Source: Spisula solida (Eukaryota; Mollusca; Bivalvia; Venerida; Mactridae). Taken from it: a stretch of 64,000 nt of DNA. A program made the translations under genes and the position numbers. Position 1 is the stretch's first letter. Each line of letters begins with the position of its first letter. The stretch lies in contig OX365948.1 in NCBI GenBank assembly GCA_947247005.1, positions 2,542,001 to 2,606,000 of the forward strand, given 5' to 3'. Shown here in pieces: positions 27,201-34,720 of the stretch. The notes beneath the pieces are model-generated. The model was not told where the DNA came from. It worked only from the letters and a program-made list of their open reading frames with translations, and did not search any database.

Positions 27201-29049
27201 GGTCAGGTCGGCGTTATCAGTAAATCTACGCACTTTTGAATTTCTAAAATTGATGTTTTGACGATAACACTTTTAAAAATATTTTTAGTCCCCATACTGG
27301 TGAACCGTGTTTCGGTCATGACGAGTCTACCATGATACTGGACGAACACTACGTTAGCTTGAACCCAAAACCTATGGGTACATAGTAGTACCATTTTAAC
27401 GACTTTGGTATGTGGCGACCTAGTATCGAACCTGAAACCACTTGTAATCGAAGCGGTCAATATATCCCCTATTGTATTACTATTACAGTGTATTGGTGTC
27501 ATGTGTTCAAATGTTAGAAGGTGATTGGAGATTGAATACTATTTTCCGTGAACTTTATACTAATCAATGCCCCAACTTGCATTTTATTTTCTATGTTTTG
27601 TTCTGAAATAAGAATAACGGTTTAATGTAGGCTACATTGTAGGTATTTATAAAACAAAACTAGTTATATGAAATCCTGCAATGACGTTAACATTGATTTT
27701 TTTCAATACTTTTTAAAGAAATTTGGTAAAAAATATTTCGCAAAGTCATCTTTCAATTTGTTACATATAACTCTTCCGTGTATATTATTCGCAGTTATTA
27801 ATATATTAATATAGCATCGTATATAATCATTCAAAATTCAGTAATGTCACTACATGGTACGATACATACATCATTTTTTGGTTCACATCCGCTCGTTAAA
27901 GAAGGAACAATACAAAAAAAATAGTATTAAGTCATACAAGGAAGAAGGGATCACTCAACTTAGCCAGTCGAGCACAGAAAACATAAAATGCACAATGCCC
28001 AACACACAACTGAACGATTAAATGATCCGCCCAACACTGACTGAGACTTGACCAACAGACATACTAACCAAATTTCACGATTGGTGACCAGTATAGAATC
28101 CTTTCATTACATAAGAAAAGTAACGCATCCTAGAACAATACAATAGTTGGAAGGCCCACATATAGCAGTACCGAGCCAAATAATTTATGAGGACAATGCA
28201 TTTTACAAAACGTCTTTCTTCAGACATTTCACTGGTTATCTCTGACAGAAGTGGTGTATTGCGATTAACGTAAACATATGAACCATGTGATTAAATAGGA
28301 GCTATTTGTCTGAGCTTAAACATATACTTAGAATATAAAACATATTGAATTTGCTGTGGAATGACAATGGAACGATGCACTACTGAACGTCACACTGAAC
28401 CTTAAGGAATATAGACCAACTACTGAACGTTACATTGAATCTTCAGGGAATATAGACCAACTACTGAACGTTTCATTGAACCTTCAGGGAATATAGACCG
28501 ACTACTAAACGTCACATTGAACCTTCAGGGAATATAGACCAACTACTGAACGTTACATTGAATCTTCGGGGAATATATACCAACTACTGAACGTCACATT
28601 GAACCTTTTCTAATGTACCATTTATGGTTTCATGAACTTGACTAACTAGTTTTGTTTGTAATATTAAAAACACACATTGTACCAAATAAATATCGTAATT
28701 TATATTTCAGAATCAAAACCGAATATTAATCAATAAATGAATGCAATACACAATCGTTGTATGTTTCTGGGTTCTTTCGCAAAACAATAAGAATAAACAT
28801 ATTGGGATATTGGTTTGAGAATCACCAAATATACCATTAATCAAAGCCTACAGTTCATAGCACAAAGTTGAAAAAGGAGACACCAGTAAGGGTAGTTTTT
28901 GTAGGAGAGTGAAATTGTATGATTGGGGCTGATAGGGTAGGACAGGAATCCAGAAACGAACCACTTTTTAAGCCAAAAGCATATGAAAATAACATACCTG
29001 CTTGCGCAACGGCAAACAATGCTCCCACGATAATCAAAATACGCTCCAT
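224..29049 (-). CDS. APOB-like: Apolipophorin / apolipoprotein B-like large lipid transfer protein, 30 exons, 3' end outside window
   Basis: This is a secreted lipid-carrying apolipoprotein of the vitellogenin/apoB/MTP superfamily. It is expected to scaffold haemolymph lipoprotein particles and to be lipidated in the secretory pathway. I joined 30 exons (listed separately) by GT/AG sites and codon phase; they total 12,582 nt, 4,194 codons, with no stop. Domains in order: signal peptide (1-17); vitellogenin-type N-terminal module (about 35-580) with the family phrase TGEEPTWVLNAKRG and a segment rich in LDALP and AG; DUF1943-like region (about 590-900); DUF1081-like segment (903-989) with GLELCAEVSYP; then beta-strand repeats to the window edge. 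Introns 1-29 hold no other gene; intron 1 is 3,779 bp. Vitellogenin is less likely because there is no serine-rich phosvitin-like stretch and the length resembles apoB. MTP is excluded by length. The call is firm for the family; whether a VWD domain follows cannot be seen. Confidence 0.9.
733..796 (-). CDS. Exon 29: short C-terminal exon
   Basis: Residues 4151-4172. It contains TVGYSMSSLRENVVSSFGSL. Acceptor TTTTCAG; donor CATG|GTATGT; phase 1. It is short but both borders are strong. Confidence 0.8.
1242..1317 (-). CDS. Exon 28: proline/valine-rich linker
   Basis: Residues 4125-4150. QMPGPVVVPSSLYTPVSVPA is a low-complexity linker. Acceptor AATTCAG; donor GAG|GTATTA; it starts in phase 2 and ends in phase 0, fitting its neighbours. 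Confidence 0.8.
1711..1985 (-). CDS. Exon 27: C-terminal helical region
   Basis: Residues 4034-4125. It is strongly helical and charged: SMIENKRADYKMRIQELEST and IIREIDGKLKRIQYAVEEQI, probably a coiled-coil or amphipathic helix. The acceptor (GATGCAG) has a poor pyrimidine tract, so the 5' border is less certain. Donor TTCAG|GTAAAG. Confidence 0.82.
2340..2524 (-). CDS. Exon 26: C-terminal region
   Basis: Residues 3972-4033. It contains DEVHMYAKYVNSSAVAAEVF and LNTSHLLHSRIHWRPEIIQD. 'RIHWRPE' style text is familiar from apolipophorin C-terminal regions. The exon ends AAA|GTAAGT, phase 0. Confidence 0.9.
2968..3133 (-). CDS. Exon 25: C-terminal region
   Basis: Residues 3917-3972. It contains LLSPVKTISISGSAQTGDKF and LTVDSSARTVDFSMNYDL. 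The acceptor is ATTTTTAG and the donor CTTC|GTAAGT, phase 1. Confidence 0.88.
3703..3886 (-). CDS. Exon 24: C-terminal beta-strand region, two possible acceptors
   Basis: Residues 3855-3916. It contains GVSHPYSTVDIKMKSHVGK and LEYLTVRRQTKKFQIGGS. Two AGs six bases apart (exon start 3886 or 3880) both keep the frame and differ by two residues (FS). The first was chosen. The donor is GAG|GTGAGT. Confidence 0.87.
4147..4298 (-). CDS. Exon 23: C-terminal beta-strand region
   Basis: Residues 3805-3855. It contains GSQFALNQGSVLFEGTTEL and KIMFETKLEDISSYGNKNY. Acceptor ATTTCAG; donor TACAG|GTACGT; leaves in phase 2. Confidence 0.9.
4671..12002 (-). CDS. Exon 22: giant 7,332-bp exon encoding tandem beta-strand lipid-binding modules
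   Basis: Residues 1361-3804 (2,444 codons) in one uninterrupted exon, phase 0 at both ends, with acceptor ATTTCAG|GATATG and donor AAG|GTATGT. Family knowledge predicts an amphipathic beta-sheet surface contacting lipid. The sequence shows many diverged modules of roughly 80-100 residues. They follow a pattern of a proline-led strand (TPF, SPY or SPF), a V/L-rich strand, H-x-G or a variant, then NF or NI and a charged strand. Examples are SPYTPDISFSGQHNGEPTNF, LTPRLSLTFAHSGTPLNF and SPYTEAIDITANHTGNPTSF. Cysteine is sparse. The first Met of the open frame lies upstream of the acceptor and is not a start. Its size and place in the gene recall APOB exon 26. Confidence 0.95.
12210..12420 (-). 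CDS. Exon 21: beta strands before the giant exon
   Basis: Residues 1290-1360. It contains NPEYNFKIMSELEHNKKH and LWFGPNFKDESKHMDFRFEL. It ends ATG|GTAAGA in phase 0, matching the giant exon's start. Confidence 0.9.
12746..12983 (-). CDS. Exon 20: beta strands with possible furin site RARR
   Basis: Residues 1211-1290. KYRARRVLYNTKVDF carries R-A-R-R at 1218-1221, matching the furin consensus R-X-K/R-R. Insect apolipophorin precursors are cleaved by furin into apoLp-II and apoLp-I, though closer to the N-terminus. Cleavage here is only a possibility. The exon leaves in phase 2 at AATGT|GTAAGT. Confidence 0.88.
13293..13550 (-). CDS. Exon 19: amphipathic beta-strand region
   Basis: Residues 1125-1211. 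It contains LVGIQCSVDVEKDKQYSTAL and GFGGSFGHYYGKGIDGNLV. The acceptor is GATTTCAG and the donor AAAG|GTAACT, phase 1. Confidence 0.9.
14023..14280 (-). CDS. Exon 18: amphipathic beta-strand region
   Basis: Residues 1039-1125. INGEIKIDGEYPHTFNAML and SVTIDVSKQSKVSVIGTLS show alternating polar and hydrophobic residues. The donor AAGG|GTATGT gives phase 1. Confidence 0.9.
14936..15083 (-). CDS. Exon 17: post-DUF1081 beta strands
   Basis: Residues 990-1039. It contains VKITLDTPGSRTDRHVDIDL and SLQSPWKKADVSG. 'P.S.....DV' is the first instance of a strand pattern repeated through the giant exon. It leaves in phase 1. Confidence 0.9.
15700..15958 (-). CDS. Exon 16: DUF1081-like segment
   Basis: Residues 903-989. 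LVTITGLELCAEVSYP and APYFPLTGPASAGLYLYKRD form the diagnostic DUF1081 signature of apolipophorin and apoB, which vitellogenins lack in this form. It ends at CAC|GTAAGT in phase 0. Confidence 0.95.
16586..16768 (-). CDS. Exon 15: lipid-cavity sheet region
   Basis: Residues 842-903. It contains MMSVDAFVTKSGVKMVSTLH and EMPEPKMEIIDV. The 'PEPKMEIIDVR' ending is typical just before DUF1081. Of two nearby AGs only this one is in phase. Confidence 0.9.
17244..17408 (-). CDS. Exon 14: lipid-cavity sheet region
   Basis: Residues 787-842. It encodes FIVPTSSGFPLNLTVNGTAT then LKGKMDLRHP, the 'PT..GFPL' motif shared by vitellogenins and apoB. It is bounded by TTTCAG and CCCAG|GTAGAA. Confidence 0.92.
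18065..18234 (-). CDS. Exon 13: lipid-cavity sheet region
   Basis: Residues 731-787. SMYMRVFGNELRYMNFRG is a well conserved apolipophorin/MTP phrase. It leaves in phase 2 at TACAC|GTAAAT. Confidence 0.92.
18626..19063 (-). CDS. Exon 12: DUF1943-like beta-sheet region
   Basis: Residues 585-730. It opens with VGSYIWTHLTNLMET, the usual boundary into the A-sheet region, and contains NLTFDLFGHSVNLFEMGGRA. It ends at AGA|GTGAGT in phase 0. Confidence 0.93.
19351..19494 (-). CDS. Exon 11: end of helical domain
   Basis: Residues 537-584. It contains LQDETEDAEIRIAAYKVLM and VKRTLAKEEVNQ, a family-typical helix pair. The donor is CAG|GTAAAC, phase 0. Confidence 0.92.
19930..20079 (-). CDS. Exon 10: helical domain
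   Basis: Residues 487-536. TLMALRGIGNAGFATSAIP and EIRLSAIEAFRRMSCDSR match the classic ALRGIGNAG and RLSAIEAFRR family motifs. It is phase 0 at both ends. Confidence 0.93.
20667..20846 (-). CDS. Exon 9: helical domain
   Basis: Residues 427-486. It contains DKAMLSVGTLVHSYCIQNGD and ends KVKDSNIQT. Its acceptor is TTATACAG and donor is ACG|GTGAGT, with phase 0 on both sides. The VGTLVHSYC pattern is typical of this domain. Confidence 0.92.
21185..21305 (+). repeat. Dispersed repeat copy in intron 8
   Basis: This is the second copy of the short repeat found at 27949-28045 in intron 1, in the same orientation. It lies just 3' of exon 8 on the gene strand. Confidence 0.6.
21393..21558 (-). CDS. 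Exon 8: helical domain, LDALPIAGT motif
   Basis: Residues 371-426. FFLDALPIAGTSASLRMMTD and WLTSLAFIKNPT are strongly family-like. Three upstream AGs were considered; only AATTTCAG at this border restores phase 2 from exon 7 and avoids the in-frame stop at 21612-21614. The donor is AAG|GTTAGT. Confidence 0.88.
22053..22308 (-). CDS. Exon 7: start of alpha-helical domain
   Basis: Residues 286-371. It is helical in character: DRKDLTRKLLEICEKTKAG, LFTDLVYIMKTADESAI. The donor AAC|GTAGGT comes just before an in-frame TAG, so the exon cannot extend further. It leaves in phase 2. Confidence 0.87.
22921..23119 (-). CDS. Exon 6: N-terminal module
   Basis: Residues 220-286. It contains EIDTSEGYLKSVTCQEEHV and SNSGAVTSNKQTLTFIKV, family-typical beta strands with a conserved cysteine. 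It runs from acceptor TTGTAG to donor CCTG|GTAAGT, ending in phase 1. Confidence 0.9.
23169..23215 (+). mobile_element. Mariner-like terminal sequence in intron 5
   Basis: 'atgaggggtgttcaataaat' resembles the terminal inverted repeats of mariner elements, which often read gaggggtgttcaataag. No matching opposite end was found, and the intron is only 359 bp. It is probably a fragment or a chance match. Confidence 0.35.
23479..23631 (-). CDS. Exon 5: N-terminal module, DVTGVC and LLGCTDR
   Basis: Residues 169-219. TDVTGVCDTEYYV and TKNLLGCTDR match the family pattern of paired cysteines after the NAKRG motif. The donor TCG|GTATTA is weaker than its neighbours, but phase 0 is kept on both sides. 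Confidence 0.88.
23970..24209 (-). CDS. Exon 4: N-terminal lipid transfer module, NAKRG motif
   Basis: Residues 89-168. It contains FPIRLSFQDGKVEQLCL followed by TGEEPTWVLNAKRGIVSL, a hallmark phrase of apolipophorin/apoB N-termini. It is phase 0 at both ends, with acceptor TTCTTCAG and donor GAG|GTAAGA. Confidence 0.92.
24632..24792 (-). CDS. Exon 3: beginning of vitellogenin-type N-terminal domain
   Basis: Residues 35-88. FGYKSGSTYTYHYESDIKT is the typical opening beta strand of the lipid transfer protein N-terminal barrel. It ends SKCEISMR before a GTAAGT donor in phase 0. Confidence 0.9.
25168..25218 (-). CDS. Exon 2: start of mature N-terminus
   Basis: Residues 18-34. It encodes GPIQISQNLGTCATTCTG with two cysteines. 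The acceptor is ATTTCAG and the donor is G|GTAAGT; the exon enters and leaves in phase 1. It is small, but both splice sites are strong and it joins exons 1 and 3 in frame. Confidence 0.85.
27949..28045 (+). repeat. Dispersed repeat copy in intron 1, matching 21185-21305
   Basis: It shares 'cgagcacagaaaacat', 'cacaatgcccaaca' and 'aaatgatcc' with the segment at 21185-21305 in the same orientation. No coding capacity is seen. It is probably an old mobile fragment. Confidence 0.6.
28379..28608. repeat. Intron 1 minisatellite, 41-bp unit, about 5.6 copies
   Basis: Direct repeats contain 'actactgaacgt', 'cattgaaccttc' and 'gggaatatagacc'. Units differ at a few positions and lengths are nearly constant. 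The array lies about 0.4-0.6 kb downstream of the gene's first exon. Confidence 0.9.
28998..29049 (-). CDS. Exon 1: start codon and signal peptide
   Basis: It encodes residues 1-17 plus one base. MERILIIVGALFAVAQA is a charged start, a hydrophobic core and a small-residue cleavage region, typical of a secretory signal peptide. The donor is G|GTATG. This Met was chosen over upstream in-frame codons because the signal peptide begins here and a TATA box lies about 125 bp upstream. Confidence 0.9.
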
Positions 29050-29178
29050 ATCGGAGCCTGTCAGATATTCCCCTTTTATTTGGCTCAACACTGTTATATG
29101 GTTCTTAAACCACAGCCAGTTTAAGTCGCCAACACTCTGGTCTATAAGTAGCAAGGTTCAATGTTAAAGTTTTATATA
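29050..29178 (-). promoter_or_regulatory. Probable core promoter and 5' UTR of the apolipoprotein gene
   Basis: TATATAAA lies at 29171-29178 on the minus strand, about 122 bp upstream of the start codon. A start site about 30 bp downstream would be near 29145, giving a 5' UTR of roughly 95 nt with no intron. The start site is inferred from TATA spacing only. Confidence 0.6.
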
Positions 29179-29179
29179 C

Positions 29180-31080
29180 GTTTGAAGAACGTGCGTGCGC
29201 AGCTGATGAGGAGACAAAGTCCAGCTAACCTATATACGTATCTGATTCAGCATACATAGTACGAACATAATTAACTCTTTGTTTCACAATCATTAGGCAA
29301 CCTATATTATATACATTGTATTTTAACATTATATATTGTAACATCGTATATGTAATCAAGGCTAAGCACTTTCTTTCCTACTTTTATCTTCGTGGTGATA
29401 TTTCAATATTCCCCACCATGAATATGTACACGGAAACAATAGGCGATTGTTTTAAACGTTGATGTTTTTTCCACTCTTGAGTCAACATTCAGCAAATATA
29501 ATTTTATTTGACTAATATAATTTTATTTGACTGAATTGAGATCTTAAAATTTCTATAACATAAATTAATATATACATGATATATTACTAACATTTTGACT
29601 TGACTTCAATTTTAGTACTGTATGTAGTATTGTGTTTTAGAACTTGTGATTCTTCCTTGACTGCTGGCTCTTATACTGGTCTGACTGACTGAGGCGACAA
29701 GCAATCCATGACTCTGTTGTTACGATGATTGATTTCAATTGTCCTTTACGGGTATATGTTCGAATCAAACATAGGGTGTATAACTTTGTATTTTATGTAT
29801 CTATCCAGCTGGGTTCTGTTTTATCGAGCAATTACAGAAATCGTAAACTTACGATCAGATTTAAATTCTGTATGATTTGTTTACAATCATAAAGTGTGGT
29901 AAATGGAGCTGCATTACTTATTAATGCATGAGTAAATGAACTCCTACAAACCATATCCGTCACCAGTTTGTTGTTGTTAAAGAGTTAATAAGAATTTCGT
30001 AAGTGCTTTGATAATAGTACCAAGATTGTAGATGACAAATAAGGTCCCACCAAAGAGCTGATGGGATCTTTCTTGTCGATATTAGCTTGAATAATTAAAA
30101 GCTATCATAACATGACCCATAATTGTGAACGTGACTTAAAACAACTCTAATCGAATAGTGGGAACCCGCTATGTATACATGTTACAGCGCATATGAGCAA
30201 GTGCGACTGTCATTTTTTAGGCTAAGCTGATATGGGTTTGCCATGATAGCCTTGTGCTAGAGTTCTATGGTCCGAGTTAGCTCATCTTTAAAAGGGCCGT
30301 GGATACTACCAGGCATGAGGAGTCTCGGGTAATTAATAAGTTGTAGGCACTTGTTTTAAAATCGAGCTAAAATAAATCAGTTTGACGTATAATTTGGGTC
30401 AACCAACAAGAATTTGATTTAAACAATGACACAACTATAATGTAATCCGTATTAAATATATTTATACATGACACAATGTCAACGATATTGGGTTATCGTT
30501 ATTTGTCCTTTTATCACTTAATTTGTACACCCAACAACTGGTACATGAAGCTGAGGTCAGAGTATGACCCACAAAACTTTAAATAGAAAACATGTACATT
30601 TTTTTTAATTGTCTATGTACACGAGGATCCTGAGTTGACCTGGTTGACTTTAAATGTACATATAAGACAAATAACACAAACAAACCTTCCTTCAATTATC
30701 CCCCAAAATTGGTGTTTTTCGACACATACCACTGTCACGAGAAACTGACTCCAAGGTAACAGTAATACCTTCTTTAAGGAAAGGAGACACTCGACTTCAA
30801 AGAAATAATAATTACATTCATTCTTTAAGAAGTAAAACCCAACCCTGAATAAGATAATTACAATAACATGTCAGAAGCAATGAATTAGGAAATCTCCAAT
30901 TATTCAACATCTAGTCGAAACGAAATAATCATAGTAACTTAGTCATACATATGTGTAGTATGTGTTATAATGTGCACATATTCCATAATAGAATAACGAC
31001 ATGCACATACGGGGAAAACGAAGCAAAATAAACAACTTTCCATCTCTATCAAGACTTGAGCAAAATACTAACGATGTTGT
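29180..31080. other. Upstream intergenic sequence, nothing recognised
   Basis: This AT-rich stretch upstream of the apolipoprotein promoter has only short open frames. No repeat, RNA gene or coding pattern was recognised. Confidence 0.6.
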
Positions 31081-31084
31081 TTGA

Positions 31085-31790
31085 AATAATAATAATAAAG
31101 ACTTTATTTATAGAGGGAACATACTTGTCACAACTGTCAATCTGCCGTAAGGCCCTCAACAGTAAACGTTTAAATAACAGAAACATGACATCAATAAATC
31201 TAAAGACCATGCACAAAATAGCAAGCGTATGAATATATAATGAAATTATAAAACTTTAATATGTCATATAATTTGTTTAAGGTTTAAAACTACAATACAT
31301 ACCAACACAATTGTACATGTACATGAACTTAGAGGCATCAAAAATGTTTTCTACATTGTGTTACCTCATAGAATAGAAATGACGATATGTGCGATATAGT
31401 AAATTGGAGAATATTGACTTTACATCTCCAATATGATCAATGTCGACACTTTTGCCCTGGATCATTTCTTGACACTGTCTTGTACATGACTTTTTTACAA
31501 ACACTAAGTTGATGTTTGCACCAAATAGAGTGTGTATATACATATCTGACCATAGCTTGTTTCGTAAGCGATCGTGAAAAGGGCAATGGTATATAATTAT
31601 ATGTAGTATGGTTTATTAAATTATTTGCCATAACGTCACAATCGGCACATAACACAGGCATCGAGAAGGATGTTATTCTTGCAAACCTATTGACAGCACA
31701 TTCAAGTCTATTTCTGTTATGTGGGTGCTCTCTTATGTCATTCATAATTTGTTTATTATCATAACCGTACATTGTTCAATCGAACAACTA
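31085..31790 (-). mobile_element. Possible decayed LINE 3' end
   Basis: On the minus strand the segment ends in AATAAAGTC, TTTATT and ATT-type short tandem repeats, the usual tail of CR1/RTE-like LINEs. Upstream, an open frame (31437-31772) has cysteine-rich text such as CADCDVMANNLINHTTYN, which could be a decayed reverse-transcriptase C-terminus. The assignment is tentative. Confidence 0.4.
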
Positions 31791-32120
31791 AATGTTTCAA
31801 GAATATCATCAATGTATTAAAGTGTCCCACATTGATATAAAAACTGATCACTTCATGGTCAAAGAACAACATATATACCATTTCCCTTATTTTTCTTAAC
31901 GCATTAAGAAAGGTTGTACAATTGTTATATATTCAATTATATTGAAGATAAGGTAGAAACAGTTGTAAGATTTATTATGTTCTGTTTAAAACTTAAAGTG
32001 TTAGGTCCTGGGAAAAATACCAATATCTATTTCGGTATACAAAGACATTGTAACGTAAATCTTTCACTTTCATCAAGTAACAACCTGACCATTCCCTTCG
32101 TGAAATGGGTATGAACAAGA

Positions 32121-32311
32121 ACTGTAAACTCATATATTTTCGCGAGGCAATGTGTTCACGATTTCGCTATTCTAAAGTAGTTCGCGTGGTTAAATGCTCC
32201 CACAAAGTAGGGAGTGATGTGCCCGCATTTTATTGCGGTTGTTTTACTTCACGAGTATACTAGTATTTTTATCATTATAATATTGCAATAAGAATACCCC
32301 AGGTTTACAGT
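32121..32311. mobile_element. Small TIR element (MITE-like), ACTGTAAAC ends
   Basis: The left end reads actgtaaact and the right end ggtttacagt, which are inverted. The interior includes TTTTCGCGAGG. It is about 190 bp with no ORF. Its ends resemble those of the element at 43474-43814. Confidence 0.5.
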
Positions 32312-33173
32312 AAGCACTGAACTTTTGAAGGATATCGGGACATTCTATATGTTACATATTTAATATTTTCGGTTACATGGATTAGGTCAGTTACAATCTG
32401 GGTAATCACTTACTTGATTAGAAGAGATAAATCGTGTAGATAATTGATATAGAATGTAATTGTGCATATGTAAGGATGACGGTGATGTAGGGATGATTAC
32501 GTGGCCTGATTATAAAATGTCATACAACTGTCAACAGGTCAGATATTACTTCTCAATAACAACCGACGTTGTTTTCTTCAAACGTGAAACTATGCAGAGA
32601 GGTAAAGAGATTTTTGAATTAAAACGTCATGCGACTTCGTAACCTCTCTGCTGTGCGTTCTGTCATTCATAACTCTGACAAAGCTCTATTTTTTTGCCTT
32701 AACACTTGGGCAAATAAAACATTGGTTCCACTGGAACTCGACTCGAGTGCAAGTGGTTGGTTCCAAACACATATTTGTTATACTCAATGTTTCTTCTAGT
32801 TTGACAATGCAGTAAAGTAAACGCTTAAAACGTATAGTTAGTTTCATGGAACTGTTGGTTCGCTATGTGTCTGGTACCAGTATTTCTCTTGCATGGCGCT
32901 GAATATTAAAAAGTAAAATTATGGCTACACTTTATTGGTATAAGTTGTAGAACTGTTTGACAAAATACGTTAGTGTACTTATAAACACAAAGACAAAGCT
33001 TATGTTACAATAGCGTCAGGTTTGAGCCATAGTCCAAGTAAATATACAGTCCTGTACTACATTGACAAGTTTACATATATAGGATAATTGTATTCGTACA
33101 TAATGTGACACGCGTTGTCTGATATTGGGGGTATGTGTCAAGTATTTAACAAATTTAGTTGGTTTTGCAAAAC
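32312..33173. other. Intergenic, nothing recognised
   Basis: AT-rich sequence without credible ORFs, repeats or RNA genes that I could identify. Confidence 0.5.
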
Positions 33174-33233
33174 AATGATAGTAACCAAAGTTGAACTGCA
33201 CTGAATGATAGTAACCAAAGTTGAACTGCACTG
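33174..33233. repeat. Perfect 30-bp tandem duplication
   Basis: The 30-bp block beginning aatgatagtaaccaaag is present twice back to back with no difference, which suggests a recent duplication. Confidence 0.9.
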
Positions 33234-33390
33234 AAATAAACAACAACACCAATACACATTGAGTGCATGGATTGATGTTAACATGTAGATAACAGTACAA
33301 ATATTATAAATAACTGTTGACTAATATCCTCTGTTTTGATAAATTTAAATCGTTGCCGGTACCGTTACAACTCCAGAAGTACACACACAC

Positions 33391-33522
33391 CTGCTGGTTC
33401 AAATCCAACCAGATACGCATACCACTGCTGGTTCAAATCCCAACCGGTACACATACCACTGCTGGTTCAAATCCCAACCGGTACACATACCGTTGCTGGT
33501 TCAAATCCAAACCGGTACACAA
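33391..33522 (+). repeat. 34-bp tandem array, each unit with a B-box-like motif
   Basis: Four units share GGTTCAAATCC at 33396, 33430, 33464 and 33498, exactly 34 bp apart. The motif matches the pol III internal B box (GGTTCGANTCC) except for an A in place of G. No A box was seen. Confidence 0.85.
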
Positions 33523-33601
33523 TCAGCCAGTATACGTGACGCTACGCTGCGATCTTCAGTGTAGTCAGATTGAGAAGGGAGACATCAAGATTGCTTACTG
33601 A

Positions 33602-34261
33602 AGATAGATATAGTTCTATCTAGAGGTCCAACAATCTACAGGGGTTGTGTTTCTTCCATATTATCAGCTACAATAGCCACTTTATATTCCTGTTTTGTTA
33701 TTTTATACACAAAGAAAACTACATTGCCTACTCGAAAACATTATTGTAACAGGCTAGGCTTTTGGAGTTTACTATGGGCCTAATGAACTCCTAAAGAGGA
33801 GATTTATTTAACGCATCATAAATGTGTGTGAACCACAGCATCCGCAATTGCATATTAATTTTGGAAGTTAATGACTTACGATGAATAATTTAATATATTA
33901 ACTAAAAATAAAAAATATTAACTACCGGTATATGTATAAATAAGCAACACTCGAACAACCGCGACTATATTGTTAAAGTGCATTTATCATCATGTTATGA
34001 AACTGTACTGTTAACATGAGTTCATAAATGGGATCTATTGTCACATACTATTGTTTCAAATAGGTACATTTGTACTTTCCCATATACATGTAGCAATTGT
34101 TTAGACAATTAACAGAACATTTGTATTTTAGAAATTTCGTGACAATTGTTGCCATATGTTGTATCATTGGCAGTTGAGTAAGTTACTGGCGAAAGAAAGC
34201 AGTGACTTTGTATAGAAAAATATTAATTGGCGTAGATAGTAGACCTCTTCGTAACCAACCG
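33602..34261. other. Intergenic, nothing recognised
   Basis: AT-rich sequence between the B-box array and the LINE fragment. No gene, tandem array or TIR pair was recognised. Confidence 0.5.
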
Positions 34262-34720
34262 CCCAACCCTGGTAGAACGGTGCAAACTACTGTCAGGAGT
34301 TAGCGACCATGACGCGGTACTTATACAGGACCACAGCAGCAAGACTGAAACCACCGATCAGAAATATACTGTTATGGAAGAAGGCAGACAGTTCCACCAT
34401 TAGCACAGCCGTTCAGGACTTCAGCATGGATTTTGACTCGCACTATTCCCACACAACTGACATAGACACATTATGTAATACATTCAGGGACTTTCTCAAC
34501 ACAACCATATAAACGCATGTACCATCAAAGATGTCATCCAGACGCTTCAACCAGCCATGTATATCCAGGAAAGCCAAACGATTATCAAGGAAGAGGGCAT
34601 TCTGCAGAGCCAGGGCCACTTGAACCGAAGCTGACACCAACCACTACAAACGGACACACAGAAGGACATGTGTTATAAATGTAGGAAGGCATACAACCGC
34701 TATATCAGAACGGTTTAGAG
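34262..34720 (+). pseudogene. Decayed LINE fragment: end of endonuclease and linker to reverse transcriptase
   Basis: One frame reads LLSGVSDHDAVLIQDHSS, containing the SDHDAV motif that closes the AP-endonuclease domain of Jockey/CR1-type LINEs. A second frame continues NILLWKKADSSTISTAV and LCNTFRDFLNTTI. A third gives VPSKMSSRRFNQPWISRKAK, the linker usually found before the reverse transcriptase. At least two frameshifts and a stop make it non-functional. The reverse transcriptase itself is missing here. Confidence 0.8.

Larger units (their letters stand above)
25219..28997. other. Intron 1 (3,779 bp)
   Basis: This is the longest intron of the gene. Apart from the minisatellite and the short dispersed repeat listed here, I see no gene, only AT-rich sequence. 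First introns often hold regulatory elements, but none can be named from sequence alone. Confidence 0.85.

Noticed and set aside
27203..27502. A 99-codon minus-strand open frame in intron 1
   Set aside because: It shows no recognisable domain or coding signature and lies wholly within an intron; a B-box-like GGTTCGATAC there was also too weak to call a SINE.
224..29049. Vitellogenin as the identity of the left gene
   Set aside because: A DUF1081-like GLELCAEVSYP segment and the long beta-strand region without a polyserine domain fit apolipophorin/apoB better.
33391..33522. A CRISPR array
   Set aside because: The 34-bp period is a continuous tandem repeat without unique spacers, and the DNA is eukaryotic.
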